Positions 8,684-18,671 of a stretch of DNA of 64,000 nucleotides are shown here, one piece after another. The stretch is from Alteromonadaceae bacterium Bs31 (GTDB taxonomy: Bacteria; Pseudomonadota; Gammaproteobacteria; Pseudomonadales; Cellvibrionaceae), in contig FXAI01000002.1 of NCBI GenBank assembly GCA_900177435.1, forward strand, positions 270,386 to 334,385, written 5' to 3'. Position 1 is the stretch's first letter. Each line of letters begins with the position of its first letter. The notes below the pieces were generated by a model. It worked only from the letters and a program-made list of their open reading frames with translations. It was not told where the DNA came from and searched no databases. The position numbers were made by a program, and so were the translations under genes.

Positions 8684-11350
8684 ATGCTTTTCAGATTTCC
8701 TCTGGGTAACCGCCTTGCGTGGTTGCTACTGTTGTTGGTCCTCGCCGCCGTTACGCGGGATATTATTGGTTTCCCCCGTGATCCGAATACGCTCGAATAC
8801 AGCACATTTGCCGGGCATGAATGGATCTATAACCAGTATCGCATAGCGGGTATGGCCCAGGCTCTTGCCGAGGGTATGCCGGGGCGATGGCTGGAAAGTT
8901 TTTCACACGGTTGGGGCTACCCCTTGTTTCATTACACGGGTCCACTGCCCTATACCGTGGGCGCGGGCCTGCACCTGTTTGGTTTGGAGAGCCATGCGGC
9001 GCTCAACTTCAGCTGGTGGCTGGCTTTTGCGCTTTCGGGCATCACCATGTTCTGGACCATGCGCCGTATGTTTGGTGACTGGGGGGCATTGTTGGCGTCC
9101 ACTATTTATCTGTTTGCGCCCTACCACCTGGTTGATATGTTTGTGCGAACGAACCTGGTGGAGACCACCGCCTTTGTTTTCCCGCCTCTGATTCTCTATG
9201 GCTTGTGGAAGATGGCTGAAAACCCCGTTAGAGGGATTGTGGTGGGCGCCATTGGTGTCGCTCTGCTGCCCCTCACACATATGTTGTCGGCTTATCTGAT
9301 TGGCCTTGGCTTGGCTGTGTTCTGTTTATGCTATCTGCTCTTGCTGCCCCTGCGTGAGAAGTTGGCTTTTGCTCTTCATGCCTGTGTTATGGCAGTTCTT
9401 GGGCTGGGTTTGTCGGCCTTCTTTTGGCTGCCTGCACTGGCAGATCTCAATGCTGTTAAGGGCATGGATGCAATTACCGCGGGCAATTACGACTACAAGT
9501 ACCACTTTGTTTATCTGAGCCAGCTGATTTCAGATTACTGGGGTTATGGTGCTAGTGGTAAAGGCCTTAAGAACGACTACATGAGCTTTTCTCTGGGTAA
9601 GGTTAGTGTGTCGATCGGCCTTATTGTGTTGATGCTCGCGCTTTACCTTATCGTAAAAAAATGTCGTCTGCTGGGTATTCGCGTATTGGCAGATAGTGCT
9701 GAACCCATGCGCAAGGTGCGTTTTCTATTGGCCTGTTTTGCTGCTGCCCTTTTCTGCGCCTATATGGCTAGCTATTTGAGTTCCCCGCTCTGGAAAATAA
9801 TTCCCATGGTGGAAGCTACCCAGTTTCCCTGGCGCTTCTTGTTCCCTGCGAGCTTCTTTTTGGCGGTACTTGCCGGTGGTTTGCCCAGCCTGCTCAGCGC
9901 AGCCGCAGGCGAACGCAATTATTTGCAATTTCCTGTAGCGCTGGTAGCGAGTGTGTTAGTGGTGTATTTCCATTGGAGCTTTGCCCAGGCGGGTAGCTAC
10001 GACCGAGTAGCCAATGTCGATCTAACGCGTAATGAAATGCAAAAGGTGGGTGTATGGACTACCAACCAACACGAATTCCTGCCAAAGGGGGCGCGGGTTC
10101 CCTGGGCCAGTGAGCCAGCTAAGCGCGAAGTGAAGTTCTACACAGAAACCATGGCTATAGAATCGCGCGTACTGAGCTCAGAGTGGAAAAGCGGTGAAGT
10201 ACTGCTGAATTTGTTACCGGGCTCTGCTGGAACCGTTGTAGTTGCTCAGCACTGGCATCCCGGTTGGCAGGCCAGTGTCGATGGGGTAAGTATTGCGCCT
10301 CAGCCATTTATCGGTCATCCCTATGCGCCCATTGCGCTGGAAGTGCCTGCAAATACCCACCAGGTTCTTCTTCGTTATGGCTACACGCCTGTGGGTAAAT
10401 ACGGCTTATTTATTTCTCTGTTTGTATTGCTGGCGGGTGGAACCTTTTTATTAGTCAAAGGGAAATCCTTTGAGTTGAAACGAGTCTGGCTTGCGGCCTC
10501 GGTACTGTTCGCCACTCTGGTGTTCTACTGGTTTAGCTCAAATCCCAGCACGGTCAGTTTGAATGAGCGTATTAAAGGCGTCGAAAACGAGGTAAAAGCT
10601 TCTAGCCTCGCCGAAATCAAGCAAAACCGTACGAGTTGGAATGCTCCTGGTAACGCCGTATTCCCGGAAAGTGGTTTGTTGGTCCATTTCGACAAGCGTA
10701 TTCACGACAAGCAGTTACAGTTGTCCACCGATAGCAATGACTACCACTTACTGGTGTTTCTGGACGGTGACAAAACTGTGGGTACAGAGGTGCTGCGCCC
10801 GCGTTATGTTCCCGGTGTATCCAATCACGGTCTGGATCTCCCGGCCCATATTAGTGAGCATGGCTACAACCGCCTCGCCATTTTGCCCACCTCCGGTGAT
10901 GGCTTTTACAGTCTTGCCCATATCTTCACCAGTAATGGGGCTAAGCTGAAAAACGCTCAGGTGGTTATGCACCAACAAAATTTTCGGCTGGTGGAGACTT
11001 CCTACGAGGCTTTGCCTAAGCATGTTCGCACCGGTTCCGACTGGCAGGAGCCCGGCAATGTGCGTTTCAGCGAAGGCGGTATCGATGTGCAGTTCAAAGC
11101 GCCGGTGCAGAGTTCACGAATACAGCTGAGCCTGGATCACAATGATTATCACCAAGTGCTGTTCTACCTGGGAGAAGAACTGGTGGGCCGAAAGGGTATA
11201 GTGCCGCGATCACCCTTGCGGGGCGGAGGTATGCGCAACTACCGCATGGCGGTGCCTGAGCAGGCTGTTGCAGCGGGCTTCGATAAGCTTAAGGTGGTTC
11301 CCACAATGGGCGATGGCTACTACAGCCTGGGGCACTTAAAACTCTACTAG
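8684..11350 (+). CDS. Large GT-C-type membrane protein (PTPS-related/YfhO-like) with tandem C-terminal beta domains
   Basis: An 888-residue polytopic membrane protein. The N-terminal part resembles the 6-pyruvoyl-tetrahydropterin synthase-related membrane family and YfhO-like GT-C glycosyltransferases: about eleven hydrophobic helices, an early loop SHGWGYPLFHYTGPLPY, and conserved LFAPYHLVDMFVRTNLVE, where GT-C enzymes carry catalytic acidic residues. A soluble segment with HWHPGWQASVDG follows, then two further helices. The last 250 residues are a duplicated unit (about 640-755 and 770-888): NDYHLLVFLDG with SGDGFYSLAHI in the first, NDYHQVLFYLG with MGDGYYSLGHL in the second. It probably transfers sugar from a polyprenyl donor outside the membrane; donor and acceptor unknown. 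It converges with trkH (16-base gap). Confidence 0.75.
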   Translation: MLFRFPLGNRLAWLLLLLVLAAVTRDIIGFPRDPNTLEYSTFAGHEWIYNQYRIAGMAQALAEGMPGRWLESFSHGWGYPLFHYTGPLPYTVGAGLHLFGLESHAALNFSWWLAFALSGITMFWTMRRMFGDWGALLASTIYLFAPYHLVDMFVRTNLVETTAFVFPPLILYGLWKMAENPVRGIVVGAIGVALLPLTHMLSAYLIGLGLAVFCLCYLLLLPLREKLAFALHACVMAVLGLGLSAFFWLPALADLNAVKGMDAITAGNYDYKYHFVYLSQLISDYWGYGASGKGLKNDYMSFSLGKVSVSIGLIVLMLALYLIVKKCRLLGIRVLADSAEPMRKVRFLLACFAAALFCAYMASYLSSPLWKIIPMVEATQFPWRFLFPASFFLAVLAGGLPSLLSAAAGERNYLQFPVALVASVLVVYFHWSFAQAGSYDRVANVDLTRNEMQKVGVWTTNQHEFLPKGARVPWASEPAKREVKFYTETMAIESRVLSSEWKSGEVLLNLLPGSAGTVVVAQHWHPGWQASVDGVSIAPQPFIGHPYAPIALEVPANTHQVLLRYGYTPVGKYGLFISLFVLLAGGTFLLVKGKSFELKRVWLAASVLFATLVFYWFSSNPSTVSLNERIKGVENEVKASSLAEIKQNRTSWNAPGNAVFPESGLLVHFDKRIHDKQLQLSTDSNDYHLLVFLDGDKTVGTEVLRPRYVPGVSNHGLDLPAHISEHGYNRLAILPTSGDGFYSLAHIFTSNGAKLKNAQVVMHQQNFRLVETSYEALPKHVRTGSDWQEPGNVRFSEGGIDVQFKAPVQSSRIQLSLDHNDYHQVLFYLGEELVGRKGIVPRSPLRGGGMRNYRMAVPEQAVAAGFDKLKVVPTMGDGYYSLGHLKLY

Positions 11351-11366
11351 GCGAAGCGGGTCAGCT

Positions 11367-12815
11367 TTAACGGCGCCAAAACATGGGAGTGAACAGCACC
11401 AACAGGGTGAACACTTCCAGGCGGCCCAGCAACATGGCGAAGCACAAAATCCACTTGGCTGTGGAGGAGATATCACCATAGTGCCCTGCAACCTTGCCCA
11501 GACCGGGACCAAGGTTATTGATGCAGGCTCCCACTGCGGTGAAGGCGCTCTCAAAATCGAGACCTGTGGCCAGCAAGGCCAGAAACATAAACAGGTAAGC
11601 CACCACATAGGCGGCGAAAAAGCCCCAAACGGCTTCGATCACACGGTCAGATACCGTCTTTTTACCAATTTTAATGGGTATCACCGCGTTGGGGTGAATC
11701 AGCCTGTGTATTTCTCTTAAGCCCTGTTTAATGATCAAGAGTACGCGAATCATCTTGATGCCGCCTCCGGTGGAACCGGCACAGCCCCCCATAAAGGCAA
11801 ATAGAAAGATCAGGTAGGGGAGAAAAGTAGGCCACACGGAAAAATCTGCCACGCCAAAGCCGGTGGTGGTGAGAATCGACACCAGCTCAAAAACACCCAG
11901 TATCAGGCTTTCTTCTGCACCGTAGGTAGCACTGAGGTAGAGATAGCCAACGGTGATCAGCATACCCAGAGCCAGCATGGCAATGTAGAAGCGAAATTCC
12001 GGGTCGTTGAAATAGTGCTTCAGGCCTCTGTGTTGCCAGGCAAAGAAATGCAGCGCAAAGTTAACACCGGAGAGGATCATAAAGACGGTACACACGATCA
12101 TAATGGCGTAGCTGTCATAGTAGCCAATACTCTGGTCGTGAGTAGAAAAACCGCCAATGGCAACCGTGGAAAAGGAGTGGCCAATAGCTTCAAATACCGG
12201 CATGCCTGCCAGCCAGTAAGCTAGCGCGCAGCAAACGGTCAGGCTGAGATAAATCAGGAACAGTGCTTTGGCGGTTTCGGTTATTCGCGGTGTGAGTTTG
12301 CTGTCCTTGATGGGGCCGGGTGTCTCTGCGCGGTAAAGCTGCATGCCCCCTACCCCTAACATTGGCAGCACCGCCACGGCGATAACAATAATGCCGATAC
12401 CGCCCAGCCATTGCAGTTGCTGGCGGTACATAAGGATTGAGCGAGGCAAATGGTCAAGCCCGGTAAGTACTGTTGCACCGGTAGTACTCAAGCCGGAGAG
12501 CGACTCGAAAACCGCATCAACGACGGTCATTTGCGTAGCGTCTGCCAGAATCAGCGGCAGCGAGCCAAACAGTGCCAGCACTGTCCAGAACAAGGAGGTG
12601 ATCAAAAAGCCGTCTCGTGTGCTGAGATCCTCCCGAATGTTATACACCGGCAGCCAGGCCATGAGGCCGGTGGAAAAGGTGATGCCAAAGGCGAGAATAA
12701 AGCTGCCGTAGGCACCATCCCCATACCACAGGGACACCAGGATAGGAGGCAGCAAAGTGAGGCTGAACAGCATCAGCAGAATTCCAACCACTTTGGCGAT
12801 GATGGCAAAATGCAT
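11367..12815 (-). CDS. trkH: Trk potassium uptake system membrane subunit TrkH
   Basis: A 482-residue inner-membrane K+ channel/transporter subunit. Recognisable segments include ESLSGLSTTGATVLTGLDHL (first selectivity-loop region), GHSFSTVAIGGFSTHD, ELVSILTTTGFGVADFSVWP and GGCAGSTGGGIKMIRVLLI, which are the TrkH/KtrB pore-loop and following motifs. Length matches the family (about 480). It lies 17 bases behind trkA, whose cytosolic NAD-binding product gates this channel, at the end of the def-fmt-rsmB-trkA-trkH run. Confidence 0.95.
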   Translation of the reverse strand: MHFAIIAKVVGILLMLFSLTLLPPILVSLWYGDGAYGSFILAFGITFSTGLMAWLPVYNIREDLSTRDGFLITSLFWTVLALFGSLPLILADATQMTVVDAVFESLSGLSTTGATVLTGLDHLPRSILMYRQQLQWLGGIGIIVIAVAVLPMLGVGGMQLYRAETPGPIKDSKLTPRITETAKALFLIYLSLTVCCALAYWLAGMPVFEAIGHSFSTVAIGGFSTHDQSIGYYDSYAIMIVCTVFMILSGVNFALHFFAWQHRGLKHYFNDPEFRFYIAMLALGMLITVGYLYLSATYGAEESLILGVFELVSILTTTGFGVADFSVWPTFLPYLIFLFAFMGGCAGSTGGGIKMIRVLLIIKQGLREIHRLIHPNAVIPIKIGKKTVSDRVIEAVWGFFAAYVVAYLFMFLALLATGLDFESAFTAVGACINNLGPGLGKVAGHYGDISSTAKWILCFAMLLGRLEVFTLLVLFTPMFWRR

Positions 12816-12832
12816 ATTCGGCTGAAGCCTTA

Positions 12833-14293
12833 TTAAAAGAAGGTAAACCCGACTTGAAACAGCCGCTCGATATCGCGGGTGTATCGTTTGTCGATAAGGA
12901 AAACTATCACGTGGTCGCCAGATTCTATGACTACGTCGTCGTGGGCGATTAACACTTCCTGTGTTGTCGGGCGCACATTGGCAAGATTCATCATGCGATC
13001 AGACCCGGCCACGACGGCGGATTGCTGCTCATCTTGGTCGGGGTTGTTATCGCGTACCACGGCGCCGATGGTGGCACCTTCTGGCAAGTCGATATCCTCG
13101 ATAGCCCGGCCCACAACCTTTGAGGTCTTTTCATCTCCATGAGCGATAACCTCAATGGCTTCCGCTGCGCCACGCCTTAAGGAGTGGACGTTTACAATAT
13201 CGCCGCGTCGAACGTGCGTTAAAAGCGTGCCAATTGTCGCCAATTGTGGCGAAATCGCGATATCTATCTCCCCGCCCTGTACCAGGTCTGCATAAGCCGG
13301 GTTGCTGATGAGTGTAAGTACTTTGCGTGTGCCCATGCGCTTAGCCAACATGGAAGACATAATATTGGCTTCATCGGAATTGGTTACCGCCAGAAAGACA
13401 TCGGTATCTTCAATGTTCTCTTCCGCCAGCAGCTCCTGGTCGGAGGAGTTGCCTAGCAGCACAATGGAATTGCTGAGTTGCTCGGTAAGTTCCAGGCTGC
13501 GGTCCTTGTCCGTTTCGATAACCTTGACCGAATAATTATGCTCCAGCATTTGCGCCAGCCGCAGGCCAATGTTGCCACCGCCAGCGATTATTATGCGCTT
13601 GTAGGGCCGGTCCAGGCGGCGCAGTTCGCTCATTACCGAACGGATATCATCCCGTGCGGCGATAAAAAATACTTCATCGTCGGCTTCTATCACGGTAGCA
13701 CCGCTGGGTGTAATGGCCTGGCTTCTGCGGTAGATAGCGGCAACGCGGGTATCCACATTGGGCATGTGCTTACGCAAGTAGCGCAGTTCCTGACCCACTA
13801 GCGGTCCGCCATAAAAAGCCTTTACGGCGACTAATTGCACCGCCCCTTCGGCGAAATCGAGTACCTGTAGTGCGCCTGGTTGTTCAATAAGCTTATAGAG
13901 GTAATCGGAAACAATTTTTTCCGGGCTGATAATCACATCTACTGGCAGTGCGTCATCCCGAAACAGGCCTTCGTGCGTGGCGTATTCCTGGGAGCGTATG
14001 CGGGCAATTTTGGTGGGTGTGCGAAACAGGCTGTGGGCGATTTGACAGGCTACCATGTTGATCTCGTCCACCCCGGTAACAGCAATCAGCATATCGGCGT
14101 CTTCAATGCCGGCCTGCACCAAAACATCGGGGTGAGAAGCGTGGCCGGTTACAACGCCGATATCAATGCGGTCGCGCAATTCGCGCAGATAGGTGTCGTT
14201 GCGATCAACAACGGTAATATCGTTGGCTTCGCTGGAGAGGTTGGCAGCGAGTGTGCCGCCTACACGACCAGCGCCGAGGATGATTATTTTCAT
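12833..14293 (-). CDS. trkA: Trk potassium transporter NAD-binding regulatory subunit TrkA (with an insert)
   Basis: A 486-residue cytosolic regulator with two Rossmann RCK units. The first begins [19 protein letters not shown] and the second [19 protein letters not shown] (near residue 230). Each is followed by a TrkA-C domain. The end [21 protein letters not shown] is typical. The family is usually about 458 residues. The extra length sits in the second TrkA-C domain, where about 28 polar residues ([13 protein letters not shown] to VRPTTQ, roughly 415-444) separate GAVVRD from [17 protein letters not shown]. It is followed by trkH after 17 bases and preceded by rsmB by 26 bases. Confidence 0.95.
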   Translation of the reverse strand: MKIIILGAGRVGGTLAANLSSEANDITVVDRNDTYLRELRDRIDIGVVTGHASHPDVLVQAGIEDADMLIAVTGVDEINMVACQIAHSLFRTPTKIARIRSQEYATHEGLFRDDALPVDVIISPEKIVSDYLYKLIEQPGALQVLDFAEGAVQLVAVKAFYGGPLVGQELRYLRKHMPNVDTRVAAIYRRSQAITPSGATVIEADDEVFFIAARDDIRSVMSELRRLDRPYKRIIIAGGGNIGLRLAQMLEHNYSVKVIETDKDRSLELTEQLSNSIVLLGNSSDQELLAEENIEDTDVFLAVTNSDEANIMSSMLAKRMGTRKVLTLISNPAYADLVQGGEIDIAISPQLATIGTLLTHVRRGDIVNVHSLRRGAAEAIEVIAHGDEKTSKVVGRAIEDIDLPEGATIGAVVRDNNPDQDEQQSAVVAGSDRMMNLANVRPTTQEVLIAHDDVVIESGDHVIVFLIDKRYTRDIERLFQVGFTFF

Positions 14294-14319
14294 TGTTCCG
14301 TCACATCCTTACGGAGCGC

Positions 14320-15618
14320 TCAGGCTCCAGCTTTTTGCAAGCAAGCGTAATAGAAACCATCATGGCCACCTACTTGAGGGAAAAGTTGTCGGCCAAATGG
14401 CCGGGTTTCGCCCCAGTCGGCAGTAATTAACAAATGGCGAGCATCGCTATGCTGGTGTAAGAACGCCTCAATGATCAGCTCGTTCTCCGCAGGAAGAACA
14501 GAGCACGTGGCGTAAACGAGCAAGCCGCCCGGCGCCAGTGTATGCCATAGTGTTTTTAGTATATGCCCCTGTAAGACCGAAAGCTTAGCAAGATCGCCGG
14601 GTTGGCGCAGTAGTTTTATATCCGGGTGGCGACGGATAACCCCGGTGGCTGAGCAGGGAGCGTCCAGCAATATGCGCTGGAAGGGTGTGTTATCCCACCA
14701 GCTGTGCAAGTCTTCGGCGGCGGCTTGCACTATGCGGTGTGGCGCCTTCAGACCTAAGCGTTCAATATTCTCCACGATACGCGGAATTCGTGCCTTTTCT
14801 AGTTCAATGCACAATAATTCGGCGATATTCGGTTCTTTTTCCAGTATGTGGCAGCTTTTACCGCCGGGTGCTGCGCAGGCATCCAGTACCCGTTGGCCGG
14901 GTTGCAGGTCCAGTAACTGAGCTGCCAGTTGTGCCGCTTCATCCTGCACCGAAAAGTGCCCCTGAGCGAAGCCGGCAAGTGTGGGTATTTCTGCACTCTC
15001 CAGCAGCCTTAAGCCATCAGCGCTGTATTTAAGTGGCTGGCATTGTACCTGTAGGTCAGATTGCAGCTGAGTTAGATCACACAAGGTCTTATTCACGCGC
15101 AAACAAACAGGGGCTTGCTGGTTGTTGGCCTCAAGAATGGCGTCATAGTGCTCTGGCCAGGCTTCTTGCAGGCTGTCCACCAGCCACTGGGGGTGGCTGA
15201 AACGGTATTCGGCGCTATCCGCTAGCTGTTGTTCTATCTCTGCGCGCTGTCGAACGAAATTGCGTAAAGCCCCGTTAATTAAGCGGCTGGCCCAGGGTTT
15301 TTTAAGTTGGCGCGTGGCGCTCACTGTTTCAGAAATGGCGGCGTGATCAGGCGTGCGCAGGTGTATTAACTGGTACAAGCCCAGTAGCAGCAGGGCAAAT
15401 ACATCGCTGTCTTTGTTGCGCAGAGGCTTGTCGAGCAGCTTTTGGCTAATGGCCTGCAATTGATGGAATTGCCGCAGGCAGCCAAAGCAAAGTTGCTGAA
15501 AAAGGCCACGTTCCTTGTTGTCCAGCTTTGCTAGGGCCACATCAAACAAGGGTGTCAGTGACTTTCCTTCCCTGATGACCGGGGTGAGTGTTTGGGCGGC
15601 GAGAGCTCGAAGGTTCAT
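14320..15618 (-). CDS. rsmB: 16S rRNA m5C967 methyltransferase RsmB (Sun/Fmu)
   Basis: A 432-residue RNA methyltransferase that uses S-adenosylmethionine to methylate C967 of 16S rRNA. The N-terminal NusB-like helical domain (QTLTPVIREGKSLTPLF to LRNFVRQRAEIEQQL) is present. The catalytic domain has VLDACAAPGGKSCHILE for cofactor binding, DAPCSATGVIRRHPDI with the release cysteine, and YATCSVLPAENE with the nucleophile cysteine. Length agrees with E. coli RsmB (429). Its ATG overlaps the fmt stop as ATGA, implying translational coupling. Confidence 0.97.
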   Translation of the reverse strand: MNLRALAAQTLTPVIREGKSLTPLFDVALAKLDNKERGLFQQLCFGCLRQFHQLQAISQKLLDKPLRNKDSDVFALLLLGLYQLIHLRTPDHAAISETVSATRQLKKPWASRLINGALRNFVRQRAEIEQQLADSAEYRFSHPQWLVDSLQEAWPEHYDAILEANNQQAPVCLRVNKTLCDLTQLQSDLQVQCQPLKYSADGLRLLESAEIPTLAGFAQGHFSVQDEAAQLAAQLLDLQPGQRVLDACAAPGGKSCHILEKEPNIAELLCIELEKARIPRIVENIERLGLKAPHRIVQAAAEDLHSWWDNTPFQRILLDAPCSATGVIRRHPDIKLLRQPGDLAKLSVLQGHILKTLWHTLAPGGLLVYATCSVLPAENELIIEAFLHQHSDARHLLITADWGETRPFGRQLFPQVGGHDGFYYACLQKAGA

Positions 15619-16571
15619 TGTCCCAGTAGGGTTCCGGCTGGGCAGAGCTGGCTGTGGCCGTTGGCGAATTGCTCCAGGCTCATGGCCTTTTTGCCCGGCA
15701 ACTGCAACCGGCTCACCTCCAGTACACCTTCACCGCAAGCCACGTGGAATTGCTTTCGATCCGCGACCAGCACTGTACCGGGTTCGGCGCCGCTTGAGTT
15801 GGCGCTAAGCGCCGCCTCATGTATTTTGAGTCGCTCACCCTTAAGTAAGGTGTAGCTTACCGGGAAGGGATTAAAGGCATTCACTTTTCGTTGCAGCACT
15901 TCTGCTGGCTGTTGCCAGTTGATTTCCGCTTCTGCCTTGTCAATTTTACGGGCGTAATTGGCCAGTGCATCATCCTGCTTTTGTGGCTTTGCACTGGCGG
16001 ATGAAAGCAGATCCAGTGTTTCCAGCATGGCAGGTGGCCCAATAGCAGCGAGCTTGTCGTGCAGGCTTGCGCTGTTTTCGTTGGTGCTAATTGGGCAGCT
16101 GGTTTTTAACAGCATATCGCCGGTATCGAGGCCAATATCCATTTGCATGATAGTTACACCACTGTGTGTGTCTCCCGCTTCAATAGCCCGCTGGATAGGC
16201 GCTGCACCGCGCCAGCGAGGAAGAAGTGAAGCATGTACATTGATGCAGCCGAGCCTCGGTGTATCCAATACGGCCTGGGGAAGTAATAGGCCGTATGCGA
16301 CCACAACCATGATGTCGGCCTGGAATGCGGCCAGCGTGGCCTGAGTATCGAGATCTTTTAGCGTGGCAGGCTGCAGGACGGGAATTTCTGCGGCTTCGGC
16401 GAGGCTTTTTACCGGGCTGGGAGTGAGTTTTTTGCCCCGGCCTGCGGGCCGGTCTGGCTGGGTATACACCGCCATTACGGAGTGTTTGCTGTCGCGCAGC
16501 GCTTGCAGATGCTTTGCGGCAAAGTGCGGCGTTCCTGCAAAAATAATTTTCAACGGAGCTGCATCAGTCAC
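15615..16571 (-). CDS. fmt: Methionyl-tRNA formyltransferase
   Basis: A 318-residue enzyme that formylates initiator Met-tRNA with 10-formyl-tetrahydrofolate. Motifs: IIFAGTPHFAAKHLQAL at the N-terminus, the loop RPAGRGKKLTPSPVK that contacts tRNA, and the active site INVHASLLPRWRGAAPIQRA with HSGVTIMQMDIGLDTGDML (catalytic Asn, His and Asp). The C-terminal OB-like domain ends with QFANGHSQLCPAGTLLG. It overlaps rsmB by 4 bases and follows def by 37 bases, the classic def-fmt-rsmB order. Confidence 0.97.
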   Translation of the reverse strand: MTDAAPLKIIFAGTPHFAAKHLQALRDSKHSVMAVYTQPDRPAGRGKKLTPSPVKSLAEAAEIPVLQPATLKDLDTQATLAAFQADIMVVVAYGLLLPQAVLDTPRLGCINVHASLLPRWRGAAPIQRAIEAGDTHSGVTIMQMDIGLDTGDMLLKTSCPISTNENSASLHDKLAAIGPPAMLETLDLLSSASAKPQKQDDALANYARKIDKAEAEINWQQPAEVLQRKVNAFNPFPVSYTLLKGERLKIHEAALSANSSGAEPGTVLVADRKQFHVACGEGVLEVSRLQLPGKKAMSLEQFANGHSQLCPAGTLLGQ

Positions 16572-16608
16572 ACTGAAAAGCCTTATTCAAGGGGTGAGTT
16601 AAGGGGTG

Positions 16609-17115
16609 TTATGCGCGCGAGCGGTGCTGTTTTTCCAGCTTTTTACGGATGCGATCGCGTTTCATGTTGGAAATGTAGTCAACAAACAGCTTACCTTTGA
16701 GGTGGTCCAGCTCGTGCTGAATGCACACCGCCAGCAGGCCTTTCGGCTCCATCACAAACTGCTCGCCGGCGCGGTTTAGAGCGGTGACGCGAACATGGCA
16801 AGGTCGGGTAATCTCCTCATAGAAGCCGGGCACGGAAAGACAGCCTTCCTCATAATCGGACAGGGTCTCATCAATGACCTCAACTTGAGGGTTGATAAAC
16901 ACCAGCGGCTCAGTCTTGTCTTCACTGGTATCAATTACGATTATTTGTTCATGTATGTTCACCTGGGTGGCAGCAAGACCAACACCAGGCGCGGCATACA
17001 TGGTTTCGAACATATCGTCGATGATTTTTCGAACGCGATCGTCCACCACAGGTACAGTTTTGGCAACTGTACGCAGTCGAGGGTCTGGAAATTCCAATAT
17101 GGATAACAAAGCCAT
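16609..17115 (-). CDS. def: Peptide deformylase
   Basis: A 168-residue metalloenzyme that removes the N-formyl group from new proteins. All three signature motifs are intact: GVGLAATQV (motif I), [11 protein letters not shown] (motif II with the metal-binding Cys) and [15 protein letters not shown] (motif III with two metal-binding His and the catalytic Glu). Length equals E. coli Def (169). It is the first gene of the minus-strand operon; its promoter must lie in the 239-base gap to tsaP. Confidence 0.97.
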   Translation of the reverse strand: MALLSILEFPDPRLRTVAKTVPVVDDRVRKIIDDMFETMYAAPGVGLAATQVNIHEQIIVIDTSEDKTEPLVFINPQVEVIDETLSDYEEGCLSVPGFYEEITRPCHVRVTALNRAGEQFVMEPKGLLAVCIQHELDHLKGKLFVDYISNMKRDRIRKKLEKQHRSRA

Positions 17116-17354
17116 TACGTGACAAACTTCTAGTAACTAGCTAACTTTCGCTGCTAACATTATGATCAAACAGGAGTTATACTGTTTTTGTATAGCCAGC
17201 CGCAAGCTTAAGTGAGAAAAAACAAGCACGCAAATCTGTCGGCTGGCTGGGGTCCGTTTAGCTATTATAATGTTTAACCGACCAGTTTGCTTAGCAAAAC
17301 CGGTAACTCTATGGCCCACGGCACTTCAGCGCTGATTTGAACAGGATTCTCGAA

Positions 17355-18383
17355 ATGAAAAAGCAACTTTCCGGCCTGCTCGCCGTCTTGGCCTTAATTG
17401 CCACCCCTTGGTTATCTGCGGAAGAGCCTCAGCTGCACGACCCGGTGCCAGCCACGCATACCGTGGTTAAAGGCGATACCCTGTGGGACATATCCTCAAC
17501 CTTTCTTAGAAACCCCTGGATGTGGCCGGAGATCTGGCACGTTAATACACAGATCGAAAACCCTCACTTGATATACCCCGGCGACGTCATTCGCCTCATT
17601 TACCTGGACGGCAAGCCTCGCCTCACCGTGGAAACCTCGGGACGAGTGTACAAGCTAAGCCCGCAGGCGCGAGAAATTACTGGGGATGCGGCCATTGATA
17701 CCATTCCGCTTGACGACATCAGTGCCTTCTTGTCGCGCAGCCGAATTGTTACAGAGGAAGAGCTGGCAGCCGCCCCCTATGTGCTTTCTGGTATGGACGA
17801 ACATTTAATCGTTGGTGCAGGCGATCGCCTGTATGCCCGCGGTACTTTTCAGAGTGAATTCCGTGTTTACGGCGTGTATCGCAGAGGCGAACCCTTTATT
17901 GACCCGGTAACGGGAGAAATGCTGGGTTTGATGGCAGAAGACATCGGCACGGCAACCCTGCTCACCACGCAGGACGAAGTGGGCACCATGAAAGTGACCC
18001 GCACTACCGAAGAAATTAGAGCGGGTGATCGTTTGTTGCGCCAGGAAGAGCGTGCTATAGCCTCAACCTTTTACCCATCACCGCCCGTGGGCGACATGCA
18101 GGGTGAAATTCTGGCGGTAGAAAAAGGCTTGCATCAAGTGGGCAATATGGATGTTGTCGTGATCAATCGCGGTGAACGTGAAGGCGTGGTGGCGGGTAAC
18201 GTGATGGCCATCTACAAGCGCGGTGGTGTTATTCGCGATCGCATTACAGATGAGCGTGTTCAATTGCCGGATGAGCGTGCAGGCGTGTTGATGGTATTTC
18301 GTACCTTTGAAAAAGTTAGCCTGGGTCTCGTTCTTGAGGCTTACCGCGGTATTTCGGTTGCGGATTACGTGCGCAACCCCTAA
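17355..18383 (+). CDS. tsaP: LysM peptidoglycan-binding protein, TsaP-type (type IV pilus secretin-associated)
   Basis: A 342-residue exported protein. A signal peptide (GLLAVLALIATPWLSA) is followed by one LysM domain (HTVVKGDTLWDISSTFL to NPHLIYPGDVIRLIY, about 42-92) that should bind peptidoglycan, and then a long C-terminal domain as in Pseudomonas PA0020. PA0020 occupies the same place, between def and dprA, and belongs to the TsaP family that anchors the type IV pilus secretin PilQ. The ATG at 17355 is preferred to the in-frame TTG at 17337 because AGGA lies 8 bases upstream and the signal peptide starts there. Assignment rests on synteny and domain order. Confidence 0.8.
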   Translation: MKKQLSGLLAVLALIATPWLSAEEPQLHDPVPATHTVVKGDTLWDISSTFLRNPWMWPEIWHVNTQIENPHLIYPGDVIRLIYLDGKPRLTVETSGRVYKLSPQAREITGDAAIDTIPLDDISAFLSRSRIVTEEELAAAPYVLSGMDEHLIVGAGDRLYARGTFQSEFRVYGVYRRGEPFIDPVTGEMLGLMAEDIGTATLLTTQDEVGTMKVTRTTEEIRAGDRLLRQEERAIASTFYPSPPVGDMQGEILAVEKGLHQVGNMDVVVINRGEREGVVAGNVMAIYKRGGVIRDRITDERVQLPDERAGVLMVFRTFEKVSLGLVLEAYRGISVADYVRNP

Positions 18384-18671
18384 TATCAGTTTACCTGTTT
18401 TGTCTGGCAAGGAGCTATTTTAAGGTACCAGCTTTCATATGCAGGTGGTGCTAACGCTGAACTGCTTGCCGGATGTGACGTCTAATAAACGTCGCCTGCG
18501 ATACTGCTGTTTACAATGATGTTGTGCACGATGACAGATGTCGTATGCGGTCATACACATGCACGCACACACACAACCATCACACAACATTAAGGTGCAA
18601 CAGATAATTTAGCCCTGTAGCTATTTCAGTTATAGCAAGCGTTGATGTAACCAGGGAAGGGACGCAAACCA

